The position numbers were made by a program, and so were the translations under genes. Of a DNA stretch of 43,878 bases, positions 8,242-16,638 are shown in pieces (within the stretch, counting starts at the first letter, position 1; each line of letters starts with the position of its first letter). Origin of the DNA: Defluviibacillus sp043739385 (lineage in GTDB: Bacteria; Pseudomonadota; Gammaproteobacteria; Burkholderiales; Burkholderiaceae_C); assembly GCA_043739385.1 (NCBI GenBank), contig JAYUED010000082.1, positions 1-43,878 of the forward strand. The letters run 5' to 3'. The notes beneath the pieces are model-generated. The model ran no database searches and was not told the origin of the DNA. It worked only from the letters and a program-made list of their open reading frames with translations.

Positions 8242-9042
8242 ATGAGAACGTCAGACCCTAATACCCCCGTCTCCCCTACTATCCAAGTCATTGAGCGAAT
8301 TTTTTCGGTGATGGATGTGTTGGCTTCTAAAGAAGAGTCTGTTTCGCTGAAAGAAATCAGCGAAAGAACAGGATTACACCCCTCCACCACCCACCGGATC
8401 TTGAATGACCTGACAATTGGCCGTTATGTAGACCGCCCTGAAGCGGGCAGCTACCGTCTCGGCATGCGATTGCTGGAGCTGGGTAACTTGGTCAAAGGCA
8501 GATTAAACGTTCGCGATGCCGCACTGACCCCCATGCGCGAGTTGCACAAGCTGACGCAGCAACCAGTGAACCTCAGCATGCGCCAAGGCGATGAAATCGT
8601 TTATGTGGAACGAGCCTACAGCGAGCGCTCCGGCATGCAGGTGGTGCGGGCTATTGGCGGACGGGCACCACTGCATTTGACTTCAGTTGGTAAATTATTT
8701 TTGGCAGTGGACGATTTACAGCGTGTGCGAGCTTACGCAACGCGTACTGGCTTAAGCGGTCACACCCGCAACAGCATCACGCAATTGGCAGTACTTGAGC
8801 GTGAGCTGTCTAAAGCCCGGCAATATGGCATTGCGCGGGACAATGAAGAGTTGGAACTGGGCGTGCGTTGCATGGCAGCAGGCATATACGACGACCAGTC
8901 GCGTTTGGTGGCAGGTTTGTCAATTTCTGCACCCGCAGATCGACTGGATGAAAACTGGCTACCCAAGCTGCAAACTACAGCAAACGAAATCTCGAATGCG
9001 CTGGGCTACAAACCCGGAAACATAACAAAAAACCAGGTCTAA
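8242..9042 (+). CDS. IclR-family transcriptional regulator
   Basis: This 266-residue protein has the two IclR domains. Residues 10-75 are a winged helix-turn-helix with SLKEISERTGLHPSTTHRIL. Residues 85-255 are the effector-binding domain, with VYVERAYSERSGMQVV, GGRAPLHLTSVGKLFLA and the C-terminal RCMAAGIYDDQSRLVAGLSISAP. IclR proteins usually control catabolic operons as tetramers, but no obvious target operon adjoins it, so its ligand cannot be inferred. It starts 49 bp after bpt on the same strand. Its stop codon lies inside the following terminator hairpin. Confidence 0.93.
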   Translation: MRTSDPNTPVSPTIQVIERIFSVMDVLASKEESVSLKEISERTGLHPSTTHRILNDLTIGRYVDRPEAGSYRLGMRLLELGNLVKGRLNVRDAALTPMRELHKLTQQPVNLSMRQGDEIVYVERAYSERSGMQVVRAIGGRAPLHLTSVGKLFLAVDDLQRVRAYATRTGLSGHTRNSITQLAVLERELSKARQYGIARDNEELELGVRCMAAGIYDDQSRLVAGLSISAPADRLDENWLPKLQTTANEISNALGYKPGNITKNQV

Positions 9043-9056
9043 AGCCTGGTTTTTAT
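9031..9056 (+). terminator. Rho-independent terminator overlapping the IclR stop codon
   Basis: AACCAGG / CCTGGTT form the stem and TTTATT follows. The loop contains the TAA stop of the regulator gene, so translation and termination are tightly juxtaposed. Confidence 0.85.
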
Positions 9057-9093
9057 TCAATTCCCACCGAGGAATTCAAACAGATAAAAAAGC

Positions 9094-10203
9094 TCAGTTG
9101 ACCGCACCAACTTGACGCGCATTAACGACGGGCATGAACCGCGGGCTTGTCTCAACCCAATGGCGTACACGCTCAGCATCACCCAAACGGCTCAGCTTGC
9201 CGGCTGAGTCCAAAAATACCATGATGAGCTTACGCCCCGCAATCTTGGCTTGCATAACCAAACATTGCCCGGCTTCAGTGATGTAGCCAGTTTTTTGCAG
9301 ACCAATATCCCATGAAGGATTTTTCACTAATCGGTTAGTGTTGTTGTATTGCAGCGTTCTGTTCCCAACTTCAACTTGATAGCCTGGTGACGTTGTCAAC
9401 TCGCGAAGCACAGGGTCCTGGTAGGCGGCATTCACCAAGGTAGCTAAATCATGAGCACTTGACTGATTTAGGCTGGACAAGCCAGTCGGTTCAACATAAT
9501 GCGTATCTTTCATACCCAGTATCTGGGCTTTGGCGTTCATCATCGACGCAAATACCTGTAATCCACCAGGATAGGTACGGCCTAAAGCATGGGCAGCACG
9601 GTTTTCACTGGACATAAGCGCCAGATGGAGCATCTCACCACGACTCAAGGTAGCACCCACACGCAGGCGCGAGCTACTGCCCTTTTCGGTGTCCACATCA
9701 TCTTGTGTGATCGTGATAAGCTCTTCCATGGGTAAGTGGGCTTCGCTGATGACTGTGCCAGTCATCAGCTTGGTCAACGAGGCAATGGGCAGCACCGCTT
9801 TCTCATTCTTACTGAACAGCACTTCACGGGTGTCTTGGTCAATCACCAGCGCCACGCTGGATTTCAAATCGAGAGCGTCTTGCGTGCCATGCAAGCCAGC
9901 CATTTGACCAAAAGATGGTTTGGCAGGCACGATAACGGCATGGCTGACAAAGCGTTGGCGTGCAACTGCAACAGTGCGCTTACCTTGCAAACGACTCTTG
10001 ACATGCACCACACCATGAACAGCTTTCTTAGCGATTACTTTGGCAGCTTTAGCCGGTGTTTGCTGCACTGCGTGGGCAACAAAAGGCACCACCAAAGCAC
10101 AACCAACAACGGCGGTTCCAAGGGCTGACAGTATCTGTGGCAAGAAACGAGTCAAAAAACGCGATGGAAAAAATTGCGGGAACGTGCTCATTCGGTAGGC
10201 CAT
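9094..10203 (-). CDS. pbpG: D-alanyl-D-alanine endopeptidase (PBP7-like, PbpG)
   Basis: This is a periplasmic low-molecular-mass penicillin-binding protein of the S11/SxxK serine peptidase family, 369 residues. It has an N-terminal membrane or signal segment (about 19-45), a basic Ala/Lys/Val-rich linker, then the catalytic domain. The catalytic motifs are SLTK (142-145, nucleophile Ser142), SEN (199-201) and KTG (304-306). Such enzymes cut DD-cross-links in peptidoglycan during growth. I chose ATG 10203 because a GGAG box lies 8 nt upstream. The open frame extends 24 codons further upstream, but that part lacks features of a signal peptide. Monocistronic by appearance. Confidence 0.93.
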   Translation of the reverse strand: MAYRMSTFPQFFPSRFLTRFLPQILSALGTAVVGCALVVPFVAHAVQQTPAKAAKVIAKKAVHGVVHVKSRLQGKRTVAVARQRFVSHAVIVPAKPSFGQMAGLHGTQDALDLKSSVALVIDQDTREVLFSKNEKAVLPIASLTKLMTGTVISEAHLPMEELITITQDDVDTEKGSSSRLRVGATLSRGEMLHLALMSSENRAAHALGRTYPGGLQVFASMMNAKAQILGMKDTHYVEPTGLSSLNQSSAHDLATLVNAAYQDPVLRELTTSPGYQVEVGNRTLQYNNTNRLVKNPSWDIGLQKTGYITEAGQCLVMQAKIAGRKLIMVFLDSAGKLSRLGDAERVRHWVETSPRFMPVVNARQVGAVN

Positions 10204-10336
10204 GAATTCAACTCCGGCAAATGGATAAAAGCCAGAGTGTATAGAGATATTGAAAACCACAACAGTATCAATCACTTGCGCTGATTTTTTAATTTAAAAA
10301 GTGATAGTGTGTTTAGAGTGTGGTGGGCCACAAAGC

Positions 10337-10364
10337 ACAACTGCCGATTTTAATCGGCAGTTGT
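10337..10364 (-). terminator. Terminator hairpin of the ilv/leu block
   Basis: A 12-bp perfect stem, ACAACTGCCGAT / ATCGGCAGTTGT, with a 4-nt loop lies about 40 nt beyond the leuA stop. The T-tract that follows on the minus strand (CTTTG) is weak. Confidence 0.7.
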
Positions 10365-10402
10365 GTCTTCATCGCTTCTGTGCAACAGCAGAGTAAGTAA
10401 AG

Positions 10403-11941
10403 CTACCCCTGTGCAGCGACCCTGTCCGCCTTGCTGTGCAGCTTGTTCAGCGCGCTCAAATACGCCTTTGCGGACGCGACCACGATATCGGGGTCAGCAC
10501 CCACACCGTTCACTACGCGGCCACTGTTTTGCAGACGCACGGTGACTTCCCCCTGGCTCTCGGTCGAACCACTGATTGCATTTACCGAGTACAACACCAT
10601 CTCAGCACCGCTCTTGACGTGGGTTTCAATCGCTTTGAGCGAAGCATCAACAGGGCCGTTACCGTCTGACTCCGCTTTGATTTCTTTGCCATCGACAGTG
10701 ATGACGATAGACGCATGAGGGCGCTCGCCAGTCTCGCTGTGCTGAGACAGCGAGATAAAGCCGTACTGCTCTTTCTCATCTGTCACACTCTCGCCGCTGA
10801 CCAGAGCCAAGATGTCTTCGTCAAAAATCTCGCTCTTGCGATCGGCCAGCTCCTTGAAGCGGGTGAACGCATTGTTGATAGCCGCTTCACTATCGAGCTG
10901 CACGCCCAATTCGATCAAACGCTGCTTGAAGGCATTACGCCCGCTCAGCTTGCCCAACACAATTTTGTTGGCCGACCAGCCTACATCTTCGGCACGCATG
11001 ATCTCGTAAGTGTCACGGGCTTTAAGCACACCATCTTGGTGGATTCCGCTGGCGTGAGCAAAAGCGTTAGCCCCCACTACTGCCTTATTCGGTTGAACGA
11101 CAAAACCGGTGGTCTGGATGACCATGCGGCTGGCAGCCAAAATGTGCAGCGTGTCGATGCCCATCGTCAAACCAAAGTAGTCTTGCCGCGTTTTGACGGC
11201 CATTACTACCTCTTCTAACGAACAATTACCCGCGCGCTCCCCTAAGCCGTTGATAGTGCACTCCACTTGGCGTGCACCACCAATCTTCACGCCGGCCAAG
11301 CTGTTCGCCACAGCCATGCCCAAATCGTTATGACAATGAACTGACCATATCGCTTTGTCTGAATTGGGAATGCGCTCACGCAGGTTTTTGATGAAGTTAC
11401 CGTACAACTCGGGAATGGCATAGCCCACGGTATCAGGAACGTTGATAGTGGTCGCCCCCTCGGCAATCACGGCTTCGATGACGCGGCAGAGAAAGTCTGG
11501 GTCAGAGCGGTAACCATCTTCGGGGCTGAACTCAATGTTGTCCATCAAATTTCTAGCGAAACGGGTGGACAACTTGGCTTGCTCAAACACCTGATCAGGC
11601 GTCATGCGCAGCTTCTTTTCCATATGCAACGCGCTAGTGGCCAAGAACAAGTGCAAACGGCCAGAAGCAGCGGGCTTCAAGGCCTCCGCAGCGCGTGCAA
11701 TGTCGCGGTCATTGGCACGAGCCAATGAACAAATAGTGGATTCTCGGATGACTTCGGCAATAGCTTTCACGCATTCAAAATCACCATTTGAGCTGGCGGC
11801 AAAACCGGCTTCAATCACGTCAACCTTGAGGCGTTCTAGTTGACGAGCAATACGGACTTTTTCGTCCTTGGTCATGGACGCGCCAGGCGACTGCTCACCA
11901 TCACGCAAAGTGGTGTCAAAAATAATGAGCTTATCGGTCAT
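10403..11941 (-). CDS. leuA: 2-isopropylmalate synthase (LeuA, about 512-residue type)
   Basis: This cytosolic enzyme condenses acetyl-CoA with 2-oxoisovalerate, the first committed step of leucine synthesis. The 512-residue protein has an N-terminal TIM barrel with FDTTLRDGEQSPGASM (about 8-23), metal- and substrate-site motifs VHCHNDLGMAVANSLAG and NGLGERAGNCSLEE, then a linker and a C-terminal LeuA dimer/allosteric domain (about 390-505) that binds leucine. It lies 26 bp downstream of a second, sequence-distinct leuA on the same strand, so the two are almost certainly co-transcribed under the same attenuator. Why two isozymes are kept is unknown. They may differ in leucine sensitivity, or one may use other 2-oxo acids. 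Confidence 0.95.
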   Translation of the reverse strand: MTDKLIIFDTTLRDGEQSPGASMTKDEKVRIARQLERLKVDVIEAGFAASSNGDFECVKAIAEVIRESTICSLARANDRDIARAAEALKPAASGRLHLFLATSALHMEKKLRMTPDQVFEQAKLSTRFARNLMDNIEFSPEDGYRSDPDFLCRVIEAVIAEGATTINVPDTVGYAIPELYGNFIKNLRERIPNSDKAIWSVHCHNDLGMAVANSLAGVKIGGARQVECTINGLGERAGNCSLEEVVMAVKTRQDYFGLTMGIDTLHILAASRMVIQTTGFVVQPNKAVVGANAFAHASGIHQDGVLKARDTYEIMRAEDVGWSANKIVLGKLSGRNAFKQRLIELGVQLDSEAAINNAFTRFKELADRKSEIFDEDILALVSGESVTDEKEQYGFISLSQHSETGERPHASIVITVDGKEIKAESDGNGPVDASLKAIETHVKSGAEMVLYSVNAISGSTESQGEVTVRLQNSGRVVNGVGADPDIVVASAKAYLSALNKLHSKADRVAAQG

Positions 11942-11967
11942 GGAGAATCTCCTGATTAGGTAATTTT

Positions 11968-13668
11968 TTAGGCTACCACAGAGGCAGTTTCGGATACGAG
12001 GTGAGGCGCCTGTGCACGCTGTACACCAGACAGTATGGCCTTCAAGGAGGCGGACACAATATTGGCATCCATACCCACGCCAAAAAGCGTTTCACGGTCA
12101 TCCACGCGCAGCTCCAAGTAAGCAACAGCCTTGGCATTTGCGCCCGAACCCATCGCGTGTTCATGATAATCAAGCACCCGCACACTATGACCTGTAGCTG
12201 TGTTCAGCCCAGCGATAAACGCATCGATCGGTCCGGTGCCTTCGCCTTGCAGGTTATATGGCTTACCGCTCAAAGCCACTTGGGCGGCAATCTTGACCCA
12301 AGCTGTACCGTCAACCCTGGTCTCCTCGTGCAACTGATGGTGAGGTGCTGCCACGTTAGCTAAACCGTATTCACGCTCAAACAAATCCCATAAATTTTTC
12401 GCTGTCAGTTCTTTGCCAGCTGCATCCATCACGCCTTGCACAACGCGGCTGAATTCGATTTGCAAGCGGCGAGGTAATTCCAGACCAAATTCGCTTTCGA
12501 GCAAATACGCAATACCACCTTTGCCAGACTGGCTGTTCACGCGAATCACTGCTTCGTAGCTGCGGCCCAGGTCTTTAGGGTCAATCGGCAAATAAGGAAT
12601 ATCCCAAATATCATCAGCCTTGCGTGCAGAAAACGCCTTCTTGATGGCATCCTGATGCGAACCGGAGAACGAGGTATAAACCAAATCCCCGGCGTAGGGA
12701 TGGCGCGGGTGAACGGGCAATTGATTGCAGAACTCTACAGAGCGGCGAATTTCATCAATATTGGAAAAATCCAAACCAGGTGAAACACCCTGGGTGTAAA
12801 GGTTTAAAGCAACGTTGACTAAATCTAAATTGCCAGTGCGCTCACCGTTACCAAACAAACAGCCTTCAATGCGGTCAGCACCGGCCATCAACGCGAACTC
12901 ACCTGCCGCTGTACCTGTACCCCTGTCGTTGTGTGGGTGGACGCACAACACGATGGACTCGCGCCGCGCCAAGTTGCGGTGCATCCACTCGATCATGTCA
13001 GCAAAGATGTTGGGCGTGGAATGTTCTACAGTGGAAGGTAAATTCACAATGCACTTGTGTGCTGGCGTGGGCTGCCAGACGGTGGTAACAGCATCGACTA
13101 CGCGCTTTGAAAATGCCAATTCAGTGCCCGAAAACATCTCAGGAGAATACTGAAAAGTCCAATGCGTTTGCGGTTGCTCCGCCGCCAAATGGTTAAACAT
13201 TTGGGCATGAGTCACCGCCAAGTCCACAATCTCATCCTCGTTCATGCCAAGCACCACACGGCGCATTACCGGAGCGGTTGCATTGTAAAGATGGACGATA
13301 GCGCGCTTGGCACCTTGGAGCGACTCAAAAGTGCGACGAATCAATGGCTCGCGCGCCTGCGTAAGTACCTGAATCGTCACATCGTCAGGGATAAGGTTCT
13401 CATCAATCAGCTTACGCACAAAGTCGAATTCAACTTGTGACGCTGATGGGAAGCCAATTTCAATCTCTTTGAACCCCACCGCCACCAGCGTCTCGAACAT
13501 ACGCAGCTTACGCACCGCATCCATCGGCTCAATAAGCGCTTGGTTGCCATCCCGCAAATCGGTACTGAGCCATATGGGCGCTTGAGTCAGTACGGCATCT
13601 GGCCATGTACGGTCGCGCAAGGCAACAGGTTTGAAAGCGGCGTATTTGCTGGAAGGATGTTTCAACAT
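11968..13668 (-). CDS. leuA: 2-isopropylmalate synthase (LeuA, about 566-residue type)
   Basis: This is a second 2-isopropylmalate synthase, of the longer subfamily found in actinobacteria and many proteobacteria (LeuA type 2). It has 566 residues. Visible motifs are APIWLSTDLRDGNQAL (29-44), EIEIGFPSASQVEFDFVR, FQYSPEMFSGTE, LCVHPHNDRGTGTAAGE, FGNGERTGNLDLV and the C-terminal dimer domain with YHEHAMGSGANAKAVAYLEL. It is only distantly similar to the downstream 512-residue LeuA, so the pair is not a recent duplication. It is the first gene after the leucine leader-peptide/attenuator region, with its ATG 27 nt after the last hairpin. Confidence 0.95.
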   Translation of the reverse strand: MLKHPSSKYAAFKPVALRDRTWPDAVLTQAPIWLSTDLRDGNQALIEPMDAVRKLRMFETLVAVGFKEIEIGFPSASQVEFDFVRKLIDENLIPDDVTIQVLTQAREPLIRRTFESLQGAKRAIVHLYNATAPVMRRVVLGMNEDEIVDLAVTHAQMFNHLAAEQPQTHWTFQYSPEMFSGTELAFSKRVVDAVTTVWQPTPAHKCIVNLPSTVEHSTPNIFADMIEWMHRNLARRESIVLCVHPHNDRGTGTAAGEFALMAGADRIEGCLFGNGERTGNLDLVNVALNLYTQGVSPGLDFSNIDEIRRSVEFCNQLPVHPRHPYAGDLVYTSFSGSHQDAIKKAFSARKADDIWDIPYLPIDPKDLGRSYEAVIRVNSQSGKGGIAYLLESEFGLELPRRLQIEFSRVVQGVMDAAGKELTAKNLWDLFEREYGLANVAAPHHQLHEETRVDGTAWVKIAAQVALSGKPYNLQGEGTGPIDAFIAGLNTATGHSVRVLDYHEHAMGSGANAKAVAYLELRVDDRETLFGVGMDANIVSASLKAILSGVQRAQAPHLVSETASVVA

Positions 13669-13694
13669 GGTTCGATTTCACTCAGTTTTTAAAA

Positions 13695-13745
13695 ACCAGC
13701 AGCCCAAAGCAAAACGGCCCGCTGCTGGTGCAAACGGGCCGTTTT
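13695..13745 (-). promoter_or_regulatory. leuA attenuator: two mutually exclusive hairpins
   Basis: On the minus strand, hairpin A (13745-13711) pairs AAAACGGCCCG with CGGGCCGTTTT, an 11-bp GC-rich terminator-like stem. Hairpin B (13729-13695) pairs ACCAGCAGC with GCTGCTGGT and runs into TTTTTAAAAA. The 5' arm of B lies in the loop of A and the 3' arm of A lies in the loop of B, so only one can form. The upstream leader peptide is rich in Leu codons. ACGGGC within that leader can pair with GCCCGT of the 5' arm of A. Together this is the layout of ribosome-mediated transcription attenuation ahead of leuA. Which hairpin terminates in vivo is not decided by the sequence. Confidence 0.7.
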
Positions 13746-13764
13746 GACAGGAATTGCGCGTACG

Positions 13765-13818
13765 CTACCGTCTCCGCCCGTAGGGGATACTTAGTAGCGG
13801 TAGCAAAATTGGGTTCAT
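13765..13818 (-). CDS. leuL: Leucine-rich leader peptide of the leuA attenuator
   Basis: A 17-codon frame reads MNPILLPLLSIPYGRRR. Four of its 17 residues are Leu, encoded TTG, CTA, CTA, CTA. CTA is a codon usually rare in such genomes. Two Ile codons are also present. It starts 36 nt after the pssA stop and ends 20 nt before the first terminator-like hairpin. The segment CCGCTAC over the Leu codons can pair with GTAGCG just after the stop, as a 1:2 pause hairpin. No clear Shine-Dalgarno precedes the ATG. A TAAAAT box at 13830-13825 would place a start of transcription almost at the ATG, but no good -35 box is visible. The gene symbol is by function; homology was not tested. Confidence 0.65.
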   Translation of the reverse strand: MNPILLPLLSIPYGRRR

Positions 13819-13854
13819 ATCACTATTTTAGTACAGATTACGTCTTAAGGTGGC

Positions 13855-14670
13855 TTACTTGTGCAAACCACGCTCGTCGGGCTCATCCGTCGAGGTGCTG
13901 ATAACGCTGGTTTGCACACCTTTGAACTTGCGCCAGCCGTAAATCACGTAACCACTTAAGCCGTAAGCAACAAACACACTGAACAGCACAATAGGCGGAT
14001 GAATGTTGACCACACCAATGCCTAAGGCGAACAAGACGATCACCGTGAACGGCACGCTCTTTTTCATTTGCACATCTTTGAAACTGTAGAACGGCACGTT
14101 CGTCACCATAGTAAGACCTGCGTACAGCGCAAAGGCAAACATGGGCCACGCCATGCTCGACCCCTTTACATCTACATCGGTCATCAACCAGATGAAGCCC
14201 ATCACTAAGGCCGCAGCGGCGGGCGATGGCAGACCTTGGAAATAGCGCTTATCTACAACACTGGTGTTCACATTGAAACGGGCCAAACGCAGCGCAGCGC
14301 AAGCGCAGTAGACGAAGGCAGCTATCCAGCCCCAGCGACCTAAATCCCGCAACCCCCATTCGTAAGCAATCAACGCGGGGGCAGCACCAAAAGACACCAT
14401 GTCAGCGAGGGAATCCATTTGCTCACCAAAAGCACTCTGGGTATTCGTCATTCGGGCGACGCGGCCATCCAGACTGTCGAGCACCATGGCCGCGAATACA
14501 CCAATAGAGGCTTGGTCAAAGCGGCCATTCATTGCCATCACTACGGCATAAAACCCTCCAAACAACCCACCGAGCGTGAAAAGGTTGGGCAGGATGTAGA
14601 TGCCTTTGCGCCGTTTGCGCGCTACCACCGCGCTGTGCGCAGGGTTGTCTGAGTCGTTGCCATCGTACAT
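13855..14670 (-). CDS. pssA: CDP-diacylglycerol--serine O-phosphatidyltransferase
   Basis: This integral inner-membrane enzyme makes phosphatidylserine, the precursor of phosphatidylethanolamine, from CDP-diacylglycerol and serine. The 271-residue protein carries the full CDP-alcohol phosphotransferase motif DG-x2-AR-x8-G-x3-D-x3-D at residues 68-90 (DGRVAR ... G82, D86, D90). About six to eight hydrophobic segments surround it. Its place between ilvC and leuA is typical of betaproteobacteria, although it has nothing to do with amino acid synthesis. A terminator lies between ilvC and pssA (14815-14836), so pssA may be transcribed partly from its own promoter in the 204-bp gap. Confidence 0.94.
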   Translation of the reverse strand: MYDGNDSDNPAHSAVVARKRRKGIYILPNLFTLGGLFGGFYAVVMAMNGRFDQASIGVFAAMVLDSLDGRVARMTNTQSAFGEQMDSLADMVSFGAAPALIAYEWGLRDLGRWGWIAAFVYCACAALRLARFNVNTSVVDKRYFQGLPSPAAAALVMGFIWLMTDVDVKGSSMAWPMFAFALYAGLTMVTNVPFYSFKDVQMKKSVPFTVIVLFALGIGVVNIHPPIVLFSVFVAYGLSGYVIYGWRKFKGVQTSVISTSTDEPDERGLHK

Positions 14671-14814
14671 AAATGTGCCTGTAGTGCTTATTTATAGGGC
14701 ATTGAGCGCTATAAACTTAAGAGTAATCCAATCACAACACCGATCGCGTCGCCGCCAAGGCTGAGGTAAAAATAGGGAGTACCAGTGTAAGCCAGCGGGT
14801 GTGGCTGCAATGAA

Positions 14815-14836
14815 AAAGGCCACCGAAGTGGCCTTT
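14815..14836 (-). terminator. Terminator after ilvC
   Basis: On the minus strand GGCCAC-TTCG-GTGGCC forms a stem closed by a stable CTTCGG tetraloop and is followed by TTTTT. It lies 40 nt beyond the ilvC stop and separates the ilv genes from pssA-leuA. Confidence 0.85.
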
Positions 14837-14874
14837 ACTGACAGTACCCACAAAGGGTGGAAGCCAATTTTGGA

Positions 14875-15891
14875 TTAATTACGAGTCTGATCAACCAGCT
14901 TGTTCTTTGCAATCCAAGGCATCATCGCGCGCAGTTTGGCGCCGACAACTTCAATTTGGTGCTCAGCATTCAAGCGACGACGGCTGATCAGCGTAGGAGC
15001 GCCAGCCTTGTTTTCCAAGATGAAGCTCTTGGCGTATTCGCCGGTTTGGATGTCTTTCAGGACTTGCTTCATCACCAGCTTGGTTTCAGCAGTAACGATG
15101 CGCGGGCCGGTGACGTATTCGCCGTATTCAGCGTTGTTGGAGATGGAGTAGTTCATGTTGGCGATGCCGCCTTCATAGATCATGTCCACGATCAGCTTCA
15201 ACTCGTGCAAGCACTCGAAGTAAGCCATTTCAGGAGCGTAACCGGCTTCCACCAGAGTCTCGAAACCGCACTTGATAAGCTCAACTGCACCACCGCACAA
15301 CACGGCTTGTTCGCCGAACAAGTCGGTTTCGGTTTCTTCACGGAAGTTGGTTTCAATGATGCCGGCACGGCCACCACCGTTGGCCATGGAGTAGGACAGC
15401 GCCATTTGCAGGGACTTGCCCGACTTGTCTTGGTAAACCGCAACCAAATGAGGCACGCCACCGCCTTGAGCGTAGGTGCCACGCACGGTATGACCAGGCG
15501 CTTTAGGAGCGACCATCCACACGTCCAAATCGGCACGGGGGCTGACCAGGCCGTAATGCACGTTAAAACCATGCGCAAATACCAAGGCTGCGCCTTGCTT
15601 GATGTTAGGTTCCACGTCGTTAGCATAGACCACGCCGATTTGTTCATCAGGCAACAAGATCATGACCACATCAGCAGCTTTAACCGCTTCAGCTACTTCA
15701 GCGACCTTCAGACCAGCCTTTTCAACCTTCGACCACGACGCGCCACCCTTGCGCAGACCGACTACGACCTTCACGCCGCTGTCGTTCAGGTTTTGGGCGT
15801 GCGCATGGCCTTGGCTACCGTAGCCAATGATGGCGACAGTCTTGCCTTTGATGAGGCTAAGGTCGCAGTCTTTGTCGTAATAAACTTTCAT
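14875..15891 (-). CDS. ilvC: Ketol-acid reductoisomerase (class I)
   Basis: This cytosolic enzyme converts acetolactate or acetohydroxybutyrate to the dihydroxy acids of valine, leucine and isoleucine synthesis, using NADPH and Mg2+. The 338 residues correspond to the short class I form. It has the N-terminal Rossmann motif GYGSQGHAHAQNL at 23-35, then VGLRKGG (Arg and Ser expected for NADPH), VMILLPDEQ, APKAPGHTVR, NFREETETDLFGEQ and MIYEGGIANMNYSISNNAEYG with the metal-binding acidic residues. It lies downstream of ilvH with a 68-bp gap and is followed by a strong terminator. Confidence 0.97.
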   Translation of the reverse strand: MKVYYDKDCDLSLIKGKTVAIIGYGSQGHAHAQNLNDSGVKVVVGLRKGGASWSKVEKAGLKVAEVAEAVKAADVVMILLPDEQIGVVYANDVEPNIKQGAALVFAHGFNVHYGLVSPRADLDVWMVAPKAPGHTVRGTYAQGGGVPHLVAVYQDKSGKSLQMALSYSMANGGGRAGIIETNFREETETDLFGEQAVLCGGAVELIKCGFETLVEAGYAPEMAYFECLHELKLIVDMIYEGGIANMNYSISNNAEYGEYVTGPRIVTAETKLVMKQVLKDIQTGEYAKSFILENKAGAPTLISRRRLNAEHQIEVVGAKLRAMMPWIAKNKLVDQTRN

Positions 15892-15959
15892 GGGGGTCTC
15901 TCAGAAAAAAGGCTTGTCAGCCGGGGGTTAATTGATAAATTGAAAAAGGCTCAAAAACT

Positions 15960-16451
15960 TCAAACGCGCAAGATTCTCTCACCCCGGCCAATACCGCTAG
16001 GTCCAGTACGCACAGTTTCCAGAATCGCGGTTTTGTCCACAGCCTCTAAAAACGCGTCGTTTTTATCCTGGGTGCCAGTCAGCTCGATTGTGTAGCTCTT
16101 CTCGGTCACGTCAATGATGCGGCCACGGAAGATGTCGGCCATACGCTTCATTTCTTCACGCTCTTTACCTACCGCACGCAGCTTGACCATCATCAGCTCG
16201 CGTTCGGTGTAAGCGCCTTCTGTAAGGTCAACCACCTTAACGACTTCAATCAGGCGGTTCAGATGTTTAGTGATTTGCTCAATCACATCGTCTGAACCTG
16301 AGGTTTGAATCGTCATCCGCGAGAGGGTAGGGTCTTCGGTCGGGGCTACCGTCAAGGACTCAATGTTGTAGCCACGGGCAGAAAACAGGCCCACCACGCG
16401 GGAAAGTGCGCCGGGTTCGTTTTCCAGCAAAACTGCAATAATGTGTTTCAT
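15960..16451 (-). CDS. ilvH: Acetolactate synthase small (regulatory) subunit
   Basis: This is the regulatory partner of IlvI. It stimulates the catalytic subunit and confers valine feedback inhibition. The 163-residue protein begins with MKHIIAVLLENEPGALSRV, the hallmark of its N-terminal ACT domain (about 1-78), with the valine-site glycines in GLFSARGYNIESL. The C-terminal domain (about 80-160) carries ELMMVKLRA and the FRGRIIDV segment. It is transcribed between ilvI and ilvC. A 187-bp gap with an 11-bp tandem repeat separates it from ilvI, which is longer than usual for subunits of one enzyme. Confidence 0.96.
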   Translation of the reverse strand: MKHIIAVLLENEPGALSRVVGLFSARGYNIESLTVAPTEDPTLSRMTIQTSGSDDVIEQITKHLNRLIEVVKVVDLTEGAYTERELMMVKLRAVGKEREEMKRMADIFRGRIIDVTEKSYTIELTGTQDKNDAFLEAVDKTAILETVRTGPSGIGRGERILRV

Positions 16452-16544
16452 AGGGACAGATTCCTCTTTTCGCCGCCCTCCCCAGCCACCGGTAAGTGGC
16501 AGGCTTGGCGGGCAATAGATTCGTCAAAGGTTGGGAGTTAACTA

Positions 16545-16577
16545 AATTAATATCGAATTAATATCGAATTAATATCG
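16545..16577. repeat. Three tandem copies of an 11-bp AT-rich unit
   Basis: AATTAATATCG is repeated three times without error and a decayed fourth copy (AATTACTATT) follows. It lies in the 187-bp gap between ilvI and ilvH. Unit length is close to one helical turn, so it places identical AT-rich faces on one side of the DNA. It may vary in copy number by slippage. Confidence 0.9.
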
Positions 16578-16638
16578 AATTACTATTAAATTCATAGCAA
16601 ATGACAAAGATATTTTGTTCGCCATTGCTTGGTTTGGC

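Noticed and set aside
14857..16095. A 412-codon plus-strand open frame opposite ilvC/ilvH
   Set aside because: It is the antisense shadow of strongly conserved ilvC and ilvH, has no domain of its own and no ribosome-binding site.
16545..16577. The 11-bp tandem units as a CRISPR array or iteron origin
   Set aside because: There are no spacers, cas genes, rep gene or DnaA boxes. The unit is too short for CRISPR and lies inside an operon.
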